A stretch of DNA of 64,000 nucleotides from Nageia nagi (lineage: Eukaryota > Pinophyta). The stretch lies in the NCBI GenBank assembly GCA_050084985.1, contig JBITNC010000001.1, forward strand, positions 180,854,001 through 180,918,000. Reading direction: 5' to 3'. This document shows, piece by piece, positions 13,920 to 24,841 of the stretch; position 1 is the stretch's first letter, and each line of letters begins with the position of its first letter. The notes below the pieces were generated by a model that saw only the letters and a program-made list of their open reading frames with translations, did no database searches and was not told the origin of the DNA. A program made the position numbers and the translations under genes.

Positions 13920-15275
13920 ATGGTAACAATGGAGGTTGATCAAATGGATGGGCTGTCTAGTACAAGCACATTGGCAAGGGACTTGGATGAGGTGAAGTAT
14001 TCCAGAGTTATTCATACATTGGGAAGGGAGGCTATGGAGGTCCTTCAAGGGAGCAAGGTTTTGATAATTGGATGTAGGGGCCTTGGGGCAGAGGTAGCCA
14101 AGAATCTGATCTTGTCTGGTGTTGGGGGTATTGGTTTGGTGGATGATGGGGTAGTGTGTTTGTCTGACTTGGGAACCAACTTCTTTCTCCAAGAAGAAGA
14201 TGTTGACCAAAATCGAGCGCTCTGTACTGCAAATGCCTTGAAGCATTTGAACTCAGATTCACTAGTTGAGGCAATTCCTTCCTCCAGCATTGAAACTTCT
14301 TTGAAAAATTACAATCTAGTTATTGCCACTATTGGGACAATTCCTTTCCTGGTCCAATTGAATCAGGTATGTAGGTCATTTGGCATTGCATTTGTTTCCT
14401 CATGCACAAGAGGGGTATTTGCATCTGTATTTACTGATTTTGGTGATGATTTCATTATCAATGATGAGACAGTTGAGCCCCCGGGTAATATAGTAATAGA
14501 GGGCATAACTCAAGATTTTCCTGCAACAATAACTGTTGTGGAAGAACAGAGGCATGGATTAGAAGATGGAGATGAGGTAATTTTTCATGGGATAAGAGGT
14601 ATGGTGGAGCTGAATGAATCATCGCCCTTAGCTGTCAATGTGACTGGTTCTCACTCATTTACTATACTTGTTGATACCCGTCAATTTGGGCGCTACTCTT
14701 CGGGAGGCTATTTCCATAAGGTAAAAGCCAATAGGACGGTTAAGTTCCTTCCTTTAGAGGCAGCGCTTCAATCCCCAGAGTTTTGTGCTTATGACCCCAT
14801 GAAACAGTCCCACATTTCTGACTTACACATTGCATTTCAAGCTGTTGATGCATTTGAAAGAACCAAGTGTTCAGATTCTCAGATTTTAAATCCAGCAGCT
14901 ATAAAAGACGAGGAAATTGACGAGGTTCTAATGCTAGGAAGACAGGCTGCAGGAAGCATCTCTGTTCCTTCTGGCAACGAGTGCATAATGATATCCTCTA
15001 GTTTTGGAGATGAAAAATGTCATACAACTGACTTACATAAAGAAGTTAACACAAAGGTTGATGCCTATAGGGAATTATTAAATGGAGGAACTGAAGATAT
15101 GAAGACGCTCACTGGTGAAGAGAATGCAGAAGGTAATAATATTACGAATCAGTCAAAGGCGCAAAATGCAGAAATTAATGAAAAACTTGTTAAAATGGTA
15201 GCATTAGGAGCACATGTGGAGCTGTGTCCCATTGTTGCTATTGCGGGAGGGATTGCTGCACAAGAGGCGATAAAG
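13920..15275 (+). CDS. E1-like ubiquitin-activating enzyme, exon 1 (residues 1-452)
   Basis: First coding exon of an E1-type enzyme, which adenylates ubiquitin or a ubiquitin-like protein, forms a thioester with it and passes it to E2 enzymes. The start ATG (13920) follows an in-frame stop at 13899; a second ATG at 13929 has an even better context. Residues 27-30 'YSRV' hold the arginine that in E1s reaches into the partner ATP site. Residues 51-56 (GCRGLG) form the nucleotide-fold loop of the inactive adenylation domain, and 'DLGTNFFL' follows at 83-90. About 181-270 is the first catalytic-cysteine half-domain, containing 'RGMVELN'. Residues about 341-415 are an extra polar segment not typical of the family. 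'GGIAAQEAIK' (443-452) closes the inactive domain. The exon ends AAG|gtgggt, phase 0. The sequence differs clearly from ordinary angiosperm UBA1 enzymes. Confidence 0.9.
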
Positions 15276-16369
15276 GTGGGTTTAAGCATTTTTTAACCTC
15301 ATTGACAATCCTTGCAAGAATTTTCCAACTTCATTAAAGAACCGTTGATAATTGATATTTCCATTCTTTTTAATATCAGGTTTTAAAGTTTATTATCTGT
15401 ATTAAAATATTTACTTCAGGCAATGTAACAATGCTTAATGCAACGAAGCTGCAAAAACTAAGAATATTTAAATTGCTAATGCCCTACATGTTGATAACTT
15501 GCTTCATCTTTTTTCGACACAGAATTGTTCTGGCATGGGAACTATTGCTATTTCTTCATTTGTAGTGTTCTTAGTAGCTACTAGGAGGGGAAAACACAAA
15601 CCCATGATCAACTTCGGTCTCAGTAAATTTGTACAATGTTCATATTTTATAGCATAGACTTGCAATTTGTATCAAGTTTTGATAGCCTGTCTTGGAATCT
15701 GGATTTTCCTTTTGAGTTATTGTTTGTGTGTTCAACTTTGGTTTTAAAACTCTAGTTTTCGGAGATTGAGTTGATTGTCATCAAAGGTATCCGGACTCTT
15801 GCAAAAGTGAAAAGGCCATAAAAGCATGTCTTTCTTGAAATTTCATGGAACAGCATGAGTTATCACTTTGCTAGCAAGTTCACAAGTATCGTGATTTTGT
15901 TGACAACCAGTACAAACCATTTCAGAGAAAGATCCAGTTCACCTTGAAGCCAACCAAATCTTATTTTGATTGGTGGATGTTTTTTAAAATCATAGGATAA
16001 TCTATAGATGTGTAATAATATGGAAATGGGATAACACTAGATGAATAAAAGCATGATAAAACAAACTATAATATAATTTATTCTATAGTTGGAATTTTAG
16101 AATTGACATTTTCAGTTCTTTATTCATCACCAAGATTGGTATGCTGGAGATGACAGCTATGGACCGCTTGAATACTGTGAGATATGACAAACCTAGACAA
16201 ACCAGGAACAACTAAAACTGAGATAAGAAAAAATGTATACTAGTGATGCAGGAGTAATGGGTTTGAACAATCTTGCATTGCCCAATTATATATTTGCCTT
16301 CATATTAATCCTTTACTTGGTTTTGACCTCACGATAACATTGGACAAGTGTCAATGTTGATGCGAACAG

Positions 16370-16740
16370 CCGAGGAAGTTGAAGAGCAGCTAAAATTATG
16401 AGGAGATAAGTTGGATAAAGTTGCTGATGGATGTTGGAGGCATAGAGAGTTTGATGTTCACTATTGGCTCTTAGTGCATTTGAGGAAGGAGCAGTTTCCT
16501 TAAAAGACCTATCATATCACAAGCTGAACATGAAGAGTTATGGTCTATTTAGGATCAGAAGGAAGTTTATCCGAATGTATTTGCAGTAGAGTTGGAAGAT
16601 GCTTAAGGGCATATTGTTGATTTTCAATATAGCTGATTTAAGTCCATACTATGATGATATGGACTTTGTAGAGGGGATTGTAGATCAGCAGAAGTAGTGA
16701 GCAGGACAGATTCCTAAGGAGGAACCTGAAGAGGTATACT
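16370..16740 (+). pseudogene. Ty3/gypsy integrase C-terminal fragment
   Basis: Interrupted plus-strand frames resemble the end of a Ty3/gypsy polyprotein. They include a 'LVHLRKEQFP' match to the conserved integrase-tail motif, followed by a decayed copy of the 'YGPF.I.RK' segment and a remnant of the terminal 'ADL.PYYDDM' stretch near 16630-16660. Stops are frequent. It lies before the longer gypsy remnant at 17480-21130, so it is either the 3' end of another copy or a rearranged piece of the same family. Confidence 0.5.
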
Positions 16741-16903
16741 ATATTCTGAAATGACGAGTGATAAGACATACTTGAGGAAAATTCTTTAAGGACTATTTGG
16801 TGAATTGGGAGTATAGGGGTCTAGGATGAAAGAATTGTAAAATAATAGTAATGTGCTGATTCAGGAGCTGAATTGGCATACAAAAAATTAATTCCCTTGG
16901 ATT

Positions 16904-17115
16904 AATTTTTTCCAATTAGGGGTTTCTAGTGTAGGAGCATTCTTGGGGTTGATCAATCTTGCGTCGCTCAAAACATTATATGTCTTTGATTTAGTCCTTT
17001 AAAGGGAATCAATTTTTTCCAATTAGGGGTTTCTAATGTAGGAGCATTCTTGGGGTTGATCAATCTTGCATTGCTCAAAACAATATTTGCCTTTGATTTA
17101 GTCCTTTAATTGGTT
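16904..17115 (+). repeat. About 107-bp tandem duplication, with a third copy near 16245
   Basis: The phrase 'tccaattaggggtttct' recurs with a 107-bp offset (16911 and 17018). Each unit continues through 'aggagcattcttggggttga' and 'atcaatcttgc' to 'tttgatttagtccttt'. A diverged third copy at 16245-16345 shares 'aatcttgcattgc' and 'ttggttttgacct'. These copies flank the integrase fragment and may be pieces of a gypsy untranslated region. Confidence 0.6.
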
Positions 17116-17479
17116 TTGACCTATAACAAGTGATGGAGCGTCTTAGTGAGAGGCATCGACAAGTGATGGCATCCAAGGCATTGGGCGTTGGCGAGTGAAG
17201 GTTTTAGACATTGAAGGTTGGGTGGTGTTTGAATTCAGTGGGTGGAGTCAATAAGGGTTGACATGAAAATGGGTGGCAACAAGGAGGGCCAATAAAGGTT
17301 TCAATGCATGGAAGGTGGACAAGATGTTTAGAGGCATACAATATCAGAGATCACCTTCAAATAGAAAGGTTGGATGAAGGAAGAGACAAAATCCAAACAA
17401 GGACTAGAAATGTCCAACTATTGAAACAAAAATTTCTATGATTGGATTTTCAACATATGATGTTCAAGTTGCATAATTT

Positions 17480-19759
17480 AGACAAAAGAAATGTTCAAGG
17501 AGTTTTATAGGCTCGCCATGACAGCTGGAAGAAATGAATAACAAAGTGTGGCGAGATATGGAAATAGATAGAAATTCGTCATAGAATATGAGTTGTTTGT
17601 GTAGAGGACAAGTGCTGTTGAAGAGGTATATCATTTTGCCTTAAGAGCTGAATAGGTGAATTGTTGATAAAGATAGTAGCGTTTCACGACAAGGTCGACA
17701 AGGGCCTAGCCAAGATCAAATGATGAGAAGAGCTTTGGTTTGGAGCGAAAGAAGAGCCCTCCTTGAGAGGTGGCCCTAGTGGATGCAATAAGGGAAGCTG
17801 ATTCCATTGTATATGTTATTATTGTGGAACAAAGGGGCACAAATCGTTCTAGTATTTTGAGAATGAAAAAGGAGAAGAGCTAGTGCAACGGATGAATGTC
17901 AAGAATTGAGGACGAGGAGAGTATTATTGAGCTTGAAGAAGAAAGTGATTTGGCCATGGCAAAAGAGTATCTTGAAAATCAAATGTTTATTGTTGGTTAG
18001 TAATATAAGGTTATTTATGATAATGTTAGTATTGATAATTTGGTTTTTACAAAGTTATCACAAAAGTGAACTTGAATCCGTATAAGGTGTTATAGTTGCA
18101 AGGTTGATGAACAAGGTGTTGAAACAATTTTGGGGAATATTTTTGTTTGTATATCTTGATGATATACCAATGTTTAGCATAGCAAAAGAAGCACACATTA
18201 AACATACAAGGCAAGACATGGATAGATTGCAATGGGAAAAGTTGGTGAGCTTGAAGAAGTGTTCTTTCATGAGGGAGGAACTATTGTATCTTGATTTTGT
18301 GGTGTCATATGAAGGATTAAAGATGGACTTAGCAAAAATAAATGTGATTTGGGAATGGTTAGTGCCAACTACATAGCTTTGAGGTATGTAGTTTCAGTGG
18401 ATTGGCGTGTTTCTCTTAAGAAGTTTATCATAAACTATAGTGGGATCGGTGTAGCAATCATTGGTTGCATTGATAAAGGGAAGTTTGAGAGGAGCAATGC
18501 TGGTCAAAGGAGTTTTGGGCTCTTGAAGATCACTTAAGCACTAGTGTCGCAATTGCTAGAATTCAGCAAGCTATTTGAGATTGACTATTATAAATCAAGA
18601 ACCAATGGAGTATTCCAATGAGAAGTTGATTGATGCAAATAAGAAGCATTCAATATATGATAAGGAGTTTTATACTATTGTCCAATCATTGAAGAAATGA
18701 TCATACTATTTAGTATCAAAATATTTCATGTTGTACTTAGATGATCATGCTACGAGATACTTGAATATTCAAGAGGAATTGAACAACCAACATGAAGTAG
18801 GTTCAGTGCCTACAAAGCCTCACTTTTGTTTTGAACCTCATGATTGGTAAGAGCAATAGGTAGTAGATGCCTTAAGCAGTTGGATTTGCTTGATCGCCAC
18901 AATGGAGGTGGAAGCGGTGGGTTTTAAGTTTTAACTCTTCAAAAAAATTGCATAAAGAGGGTGGTATTTTTAGTGAAGCATGGAAGGAGTCATGGCATGT
19001 AGATTGAATGCTATACCTTGAGTACTCCATATATAATGGGTATTTGTTTAGGAGGAATTAATTGTTCAGTCCAACATGATCAACAAGGGTGGATATGATC
19101 TAAGAGTTGTGTGGTCAAGGACATTTCAGCAGAGATTCTTATTCTAGTGATGGTCATGGAATGTTACTTTTGACTTGTGATGGTGAAGGGTGTCAATAGA
19201 TTTGTGGAGAGTTGCCAAACATGTCAACTAGTGTAGAAAGTCGATCATGGGCTTGTGCCAACCTTTGCCTCTTCTAAAGTTGAGAGGACATAATCATGGA
19301 CATTGTGATAGGATTTGCCCATCAACATGTATAAGCCTGTATCAACCCATTATGCATGATGGTGCCCTTTAGGCCTTGCAAGAAGGCAAGTGATGCCACA
19401 CATATTATAAATTTATTCTTCAAGTAGTGCAAGTGCTTTGGTTACCGAAAAGTACAATCTTTAATAGGTATATGATAGTTTTGAGCCATTTTGGCTAACA
19501 TCTGGAATCTTGCTGAAGTATATCTTTGCATATCACTTGTGGACAAATTTTGAAATAGAGATAGCTAATATGAGTATGGGAAAAATTATTGAGATGTTTA
19601 GTAATGTAGATTCTGAAGGTCTAGGTGTTAGTACTTACATAGGCTGATTTTGCCTACAACAATTCCAAGAGCAGGAGTATAGGCTTTGAACCATTTCAAG
19701 TGGTCTATAGAAGGAATTCTAGAGTGGCAAAAAATGAATGATTTAGGGACATAAGAGTA
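17480..19759 (+). pseudogene. Decayed Ty3/gypsy polyprotein (gag to integrase)
   Basis: Plus-strand remnant with domains in canonical order. A gag tail carries a zinc-knuckle relic near 17816-17860 ('CYYCGTKGHK', last cysteine lost). Reverse transcriptase lies at 18104-18376 with an intact 'YLDD' at 18152-18163 and the 'YLDFVVSYEGLKMD' segment. RNase H remnants lie at 18390-18880, including 'YDKEFYTIVQSLKK' near 18656. An integrase zinc-binding remnant lies around 19020-19320, and an integrase core remnant lies at 19361-19740 ('FAYNNSKSRS'). Stops and frameshifts occur throughout, making this the oldest element in the intron. It is cut by the solo LTR at 19760-20943 and resumes at 20949. Confidence 0.7.
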
Positions 19760-20943
19760 TGAAATAGACTGAATATAATTCACACAAACACTCACAACTA
19801 CAGAAAGGAAACAACTCTAATTTTTTGTTTTATTTTTTTTTTCAAATGAACAAAATATAGCAACTTCAGTAGATATTAACCAACTAGCAATGGATTACAA
19901 AGATCTGAAAAGCATGCACAGACATAGGTGGAACAAACCTTAAGTTCTGTCTTTCAAATCACTGGATACACCATAAGATGCAAACAAACAGCCTCTTAAC
20001 TCTATAGAATCCCCACGAACTATCAATAAGAAGAATGCTGATCAACGTTCTGCTGGTCTGTGCAAGAATAGACCCTGTTCACAGATCTGAATGACGGCAA
20101 GGCTCCAACAATGCCAAACTCCAAGTGCCGTAGTCTATAAACTGTGCAATTCTGGCCCATGTCCCAATCTGAGCAGAGATCAATTCCAAAACAAGATTCA
20201 GGAATGATGTCAGTCCCCTAGAATGCTGGTTATGATCCCAATGAACCAGTACTATCATAGATCTGTTGATAGCTATGGAATATGAAGCATGCAAGACAAA
20301 TGAGGTCTCAATAACCCCAACTAACCAGCCTCTCCTCCAGATCTGATGTTGCACACAAGGATACCAAACATGCAAGGCCTTAACTTGGGTCTAGCTCTCA
20401 GATCCTCTCCTCAAGCCTCCATTAGAGCAGATCTAATGGGTAGCAGAATGCCAAGGCCATAGAGTAAGCAAGGCTCTTCCAATTCTTCTTCGAAAATAGC
20501 CAAACCCTCCAAAAGAAACCCTATTTCCCTTTTAAGCTCAAGCTCAAACTGAGATCTAATCCTGGCCCTTCCTAAGACAACAACTTGAAAATTAACTTAA
20601 ATAACAATGGGACCCATTTAATACAAAATATCCCCCTCCCTTCTCCACATGCAACGTTGAGACTAGAGAAGCATTTATTTTATTTATAAAAAACGAAGTC
20701 AACTAGGAAAGGACCAACATTCCACTTGGAATCTTTTATTTATTATTTGTAACTGCCAAAAATGCAAGAGTAACTGCCCAACAAGCTGACATCCCAGCTG
20801 GTAGTGGCCAAAAACACCACATGGGGCCTCCACTGTCAAAATCTGCCCTCAAACATGACTAACAAACTATTATTATTGTCTAACAATACTCAAAACATAA
20901 TATTTATTTATTTACAAGTGAAAATGGATTTTGGAACATTACA
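19760..20943 (-). mobile_element. Solo LTR (1184 bp) inserted in the gypsy remnant
   Basis: The insertion begins TGAAATAG and ends ACATTACA, consistent with TG...CA LTR ends. It is flanked on both sides by GAGTA (19755-19759 and 20944-20948), a perfect 5-bp target duplication. The gypsy integrase remnant continues across the gap. No coding region is present inside. Read on the minus strand it starts TGTAATGTTCC, resembling the LTR start at 56054 (TGTAATGTCC), which suggests minus orientation. Confidence 0.75.
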
Positions 20944-20948
20944 GAGTA

Positions 20949-21130
20949 ATGTTGTTGCAAGGTAGTTTGCATAATAAATGACAAGGCTACATTAGGAACT
21001 TTAAGACCATTTGAAATCACAAGGGACAAGTACAAGAAAGTTGTTGATGGATTTCGGATGAATAAATATATTGAAGTTGGTGATTGGGTCTTATTGCATT
21101 TGAGGTAAGGGTGAATTCCTTAGAAGACCT
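20949..21130 (+). pseudogene. Ty3/gypsy integrase tail, continuation after the solo LTR
   Basis: Resumes the element interrupted at 19759. The frame reads through 'VVDGFRMNKYIEVGDW' into 'LLHLR', the conserved integrase C-terminal motif, then decays. It is similar to the separate fragment at 16370-16740. Confidence 0.6.
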
Positions 21131-22865
21131 GTTATAAGCTCATAACTCTGAAAACTGTCCTCAAAATTTTCCTATTAACCTACCCTTCTAATAAAAAACT
21201 AGGAAGTTCACTTTGTATAAGAAACCTTTAAGTAGCAGGTTGGAACCAGACTTCAATGTTTAGCCAAATGGCATCTTCACAAACTCTGAGCTGGACAATT
21301 GACCATAATAAACAATCGTTAAGGAGGGGTCCATATAACACCCATATCTATGTTATCTAATATCCATTGAAGGACTGTATTTCAGTTCTATTGTCTGCCT
21401 TTTATTTTCCTTTGACCTTTTTACTAACCATGTATGCATTTTCTAACTTAATTTCAGTAGTAGTGACTGAAAGGTCATGAGCAGCCAAAACTATTGAAAC
21501 TTTATTGTCCAATGCAGAAGATGTTTTCACTGTAGATATTTTTTTTCCTACTGTGCCTCTCAAAGGTGCTAACTAAATAAAGACAGTAGCTGTTGATCAC
21601 ACCCTTGACCTTATGTTGCCTTAGAATGTGTTTGGAGAGATGAAATTGATGAAGCCTTAGAATGAGGGAAGTTATAATTGACATCTTTCATAGGCTTGGG
21701 CCTCCAGTTAGTCTTAATAAAGCAGAAAAAATAAAAGATTTTGAGAGAGGTAAGTTATAGATTTTTAGAGTTTGTGTATATGTTTATATTGATGTAAACT
21801 GTGGAATAGCTTTTATGCGAGTAATTACTGTCTGCATGGTGTCTGGGGAAAGGCACGTTATATTTTGCATGCTTCTGCAATGGACAAATGTGACAGATGA
21901 GATTTTTCATTATATGAAGTGAAATAGTGAAGAAATATTTTGTGCAGTACATAATATTTCAGTACATAATATTTCAAACTTTGTTCTTTAACCCCAAAGT
22001 TATAATATTAGCAGAATGACCTCCGAGTTAGTGGTAGCTGATATCTCAAGGGATGTCTATGTACATTGACTGGCAAATATTGGTTTCGATAGTTAAAAAG
22101 GATGAATCTATAGGGTCTCTGACCTATTTGTAACAACCATTGAAAGGATTATACTATGCTAAAAACTGATCAATGACCTACACATGACTCTGAAGGATTA
22201 ACTACAAGATTTTATTCCTACACTACATGCATCATTTAGAAACATAAACCAAGTGTAAACAAAATGGAAATTTACAATCTGAAAATGTACTGCTTGAAAT
22301 TAATAAAATTAAAATGTTAAACCAACAATTGATAAAGACTATGACAAGACAGGAAGAAGATCAATAAAGACCTAAATCAGCTTCAGCAAGGGCTGATTTT
22401 TCCTGTTCTTCGTTATCAAGATTGATGTATAAGTGAATTGGGGATCTCATTGTCACTGTATAATATATTGTAATATACCAAACAAGATGAAACAAAACAA
22501 AACCCAGAAAATATAATATGCTATTTTATTATTATTTTTTGATAGTAATATTTTTCTTTTTCACAAACCTTAACACTAGATCTGTAGCATAACTTACATG
22601 CATGGATAAATCCCGAAAAGAAGAATGGATCGACACTCTTACACCAAACTTAAACTGCTAAGCATTCCTTGGTTGAGTAGAATCATGAAACTTGGCAATT
22701 TTCGAAAAAGAAAGAACCAATGAAGGGGGACACTTTCAATTGTTTCTTTGAAGGTTGATATGGAATGTCCTCAAGCTCCAAAACAATGCTGCTGGGCAGA
22801 CTTGAAAAAGATTTCCAAAAAAACTTCTCATTTGAAGAAAGAAGTACAATATATAGAACCTCTCA
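21131..22865. other. Intronic sequence, nothing recognised
   Basis: No gene recognised. A small tandem duplication of 'agtacataatatttc' lies at about 21946-21975. The LTR of element A may lie here, but I could not match it to its presumed partner on the right. Confidence 0.35.
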
Positions 22866-23379
22866 ATACGCCCCACCTATTCACTTAAGCATATGAGATA
22901 ATACTAACTTTTTTAATTTTTTAATTTTTGAGAATCAAGGTCATGAAAAATCTCCCCCTCGACTTGCTTGCTCTCAAGCAAGACAAAGTTAGATGGTCCA
23001 AAATATTAGCAAATTCCTAGGTGGCATCTTCTTATGGAAGTCCTTTCCATTTCATGAGTATTTTTATCTATTCCCTACACCTTAGCTATATCATCCTTGA
23101 ATCCAAAATCTGATCTAGTATCAGAATCGATTTTCCTTCATCATCAAGCAATGAGATTTTGATAGAAGGTGTAATCTGCTGCTTAGTGGTCTTTTTTAAA
23201 CATGAGACATGAAATACATTATGAAGTTTGTTGTTAGAGGAAAACTCCAACTCATATACCACTTAGCCAATTTGTCGGATTACTTTGTAATGACCATAGA
23301 AGTGCGGTTTTAATTTATTAGCCCCACTCTTGTTTAAGGAGGACTGCTGGTAGGGTTGTAGCTGAAGGAAGATAAGATT
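22866..23379 (-). pseudogene. Element A: chromodomain end of a Ty3/gypsy polyprotein
   Basis: Minus-strand end of a chromovirus-type integrase. From 23379 downward the frame gives 'LQLQPYQQSSL', then 'KLKPHFYGHYKV', 'HNVFHVSCLKK' and a chromodomain-like tail with 'MKWKGLP' and 'ANILDHLTL'. A few stops are present. The upstream half of this integrase lies at 33939-34720, separated by the 10.6-kb element B insertion. Confidence 0.75.
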
Positions 23380-24841
23380 TGTTGACGTGAGTTTGTTTCC
23401 TCCCCGTGGGAAACAACACCAGGAAGAGTGAGGTAGCATTACTTACCTCCACTTGAAAGGACTTTAACCCCAAGGTTTATACGTCTTCGGAACTCTGAAG
23501 GGGACCCGTGACCTTAAACGGTTTTTCCCTACCTATCAAAGGTGTTCTTTGATCGAGGAAGTGGCTCAGGTAAGAATGTGCTTGGGGTGGCTAACTCACA
23601 AAGTAATTACAGACCTGTTGGGATTCTTTCACAATTTTTCTGTAACTTTCATGACAATACTTAAAGCAAAACACAATGGTATTCAAGGTATGGAGATATG
23701 CAAGAATGAAGTGAACTTAGCAGTTGATGGTGAAGTAAGTAATGATTGTTTACCGTTGCACAAGGTTTGGGGCTTTGCTTTTGGATTTATTAGGAAATTT
23801 CTGCTGGGATTACAAGCAAGGGAGGAAGCGACTTGGTTCGGATCTTTCCCAAGCAAGAGCACAAGGCAATAATCGGTATGTTAAGGTGAATGTGAAGTGG
23901 TATATGGATCAGATTCCGATTTCCGACAGATAAAGCCAATCAAATATCATAAAAGCAGAGTAATTCCAAAATAACACAACTGTATGCAGATTGGAGGAAT
24001 GATCATTCATTCATTTAAGAAAGATATTCAACTATCTTTCTCTAAAGTGCCGAACTTTCAAAGGAAATGCTCATAAATGTATAAATGATTCAACAACATA
24101 TATATTATGTCATTAACATAACTTCAATCCCATAAAATAAACAATCAAACTTTCATTAATAACAAAGTCTCCCAAAAAGATTGATCATACATACATGTAA
24201 TGGAAACTTCAACTGCAAAATTTACGCTTCAAAATATGCTCCTCAAAGAATTGGCATTTAGCTCACAAAGCAATTACAAAATTTCTATGCTCATGCATTT
24301 AACTATATGTGTATCTCTAACTGTGTAACCATCTCCTTCAAAAATGAACCTGGGAGGGGTACTTATAGTATGCTACTAACAACCTCATTAAATGAAATGT
24401 TGCCCTAAAACAACTATGCAACCCTAATACTACATCGTAAAATGTGAAAACTACTGACAGAAAACAAAACTGCGGCCAAACAACACTACTAAATGTCACA
24501 TCAACCATATCCGCATCTGATCACATCCGATCAAATCGGATTCTGAATGTCAAATCAAAAGTCTTTTCGCAATTGTGGGAGCAAAAACTCATCCGTCACA
24601 GTGTGAAATTTAAAATATGTAAAAGTTTAAGCAGAAAGACAAAATATGCATTTATCTAATCATCCCTCTATGGGACTGGTAGAGTGAGCAGCAACAAAGA
24701 TGTTCTCGAGAATCCTGTGGGACCGATCATCAAAGAATGCGTTGGCTTTGGCGAGTCCTACAGTAAGTGCAATCGGTAATTCTTGATCCTTTCTATTGTG
24801 GAAGTCGAGGTGAACTGAGAGGTAGTCTTCATCTGAAATTT
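23380..24841 (-). other. Element B terminal segment, non-coding
   Basis: Lies between the end of ORF1 and the TGTTGACG terminus of element B. No reading frame is supported on either strand; the 107-codon frame at 23549-23872 looks like chance. It is probably U5-like or untranslated retrotransposon sequence. Confidence 0.4.

Noticed and set aside
13902-14290. Minus-strand open frames opposite E1 exon 1
   Set aside because: They are antisense shadows of a well-supported coding exon.
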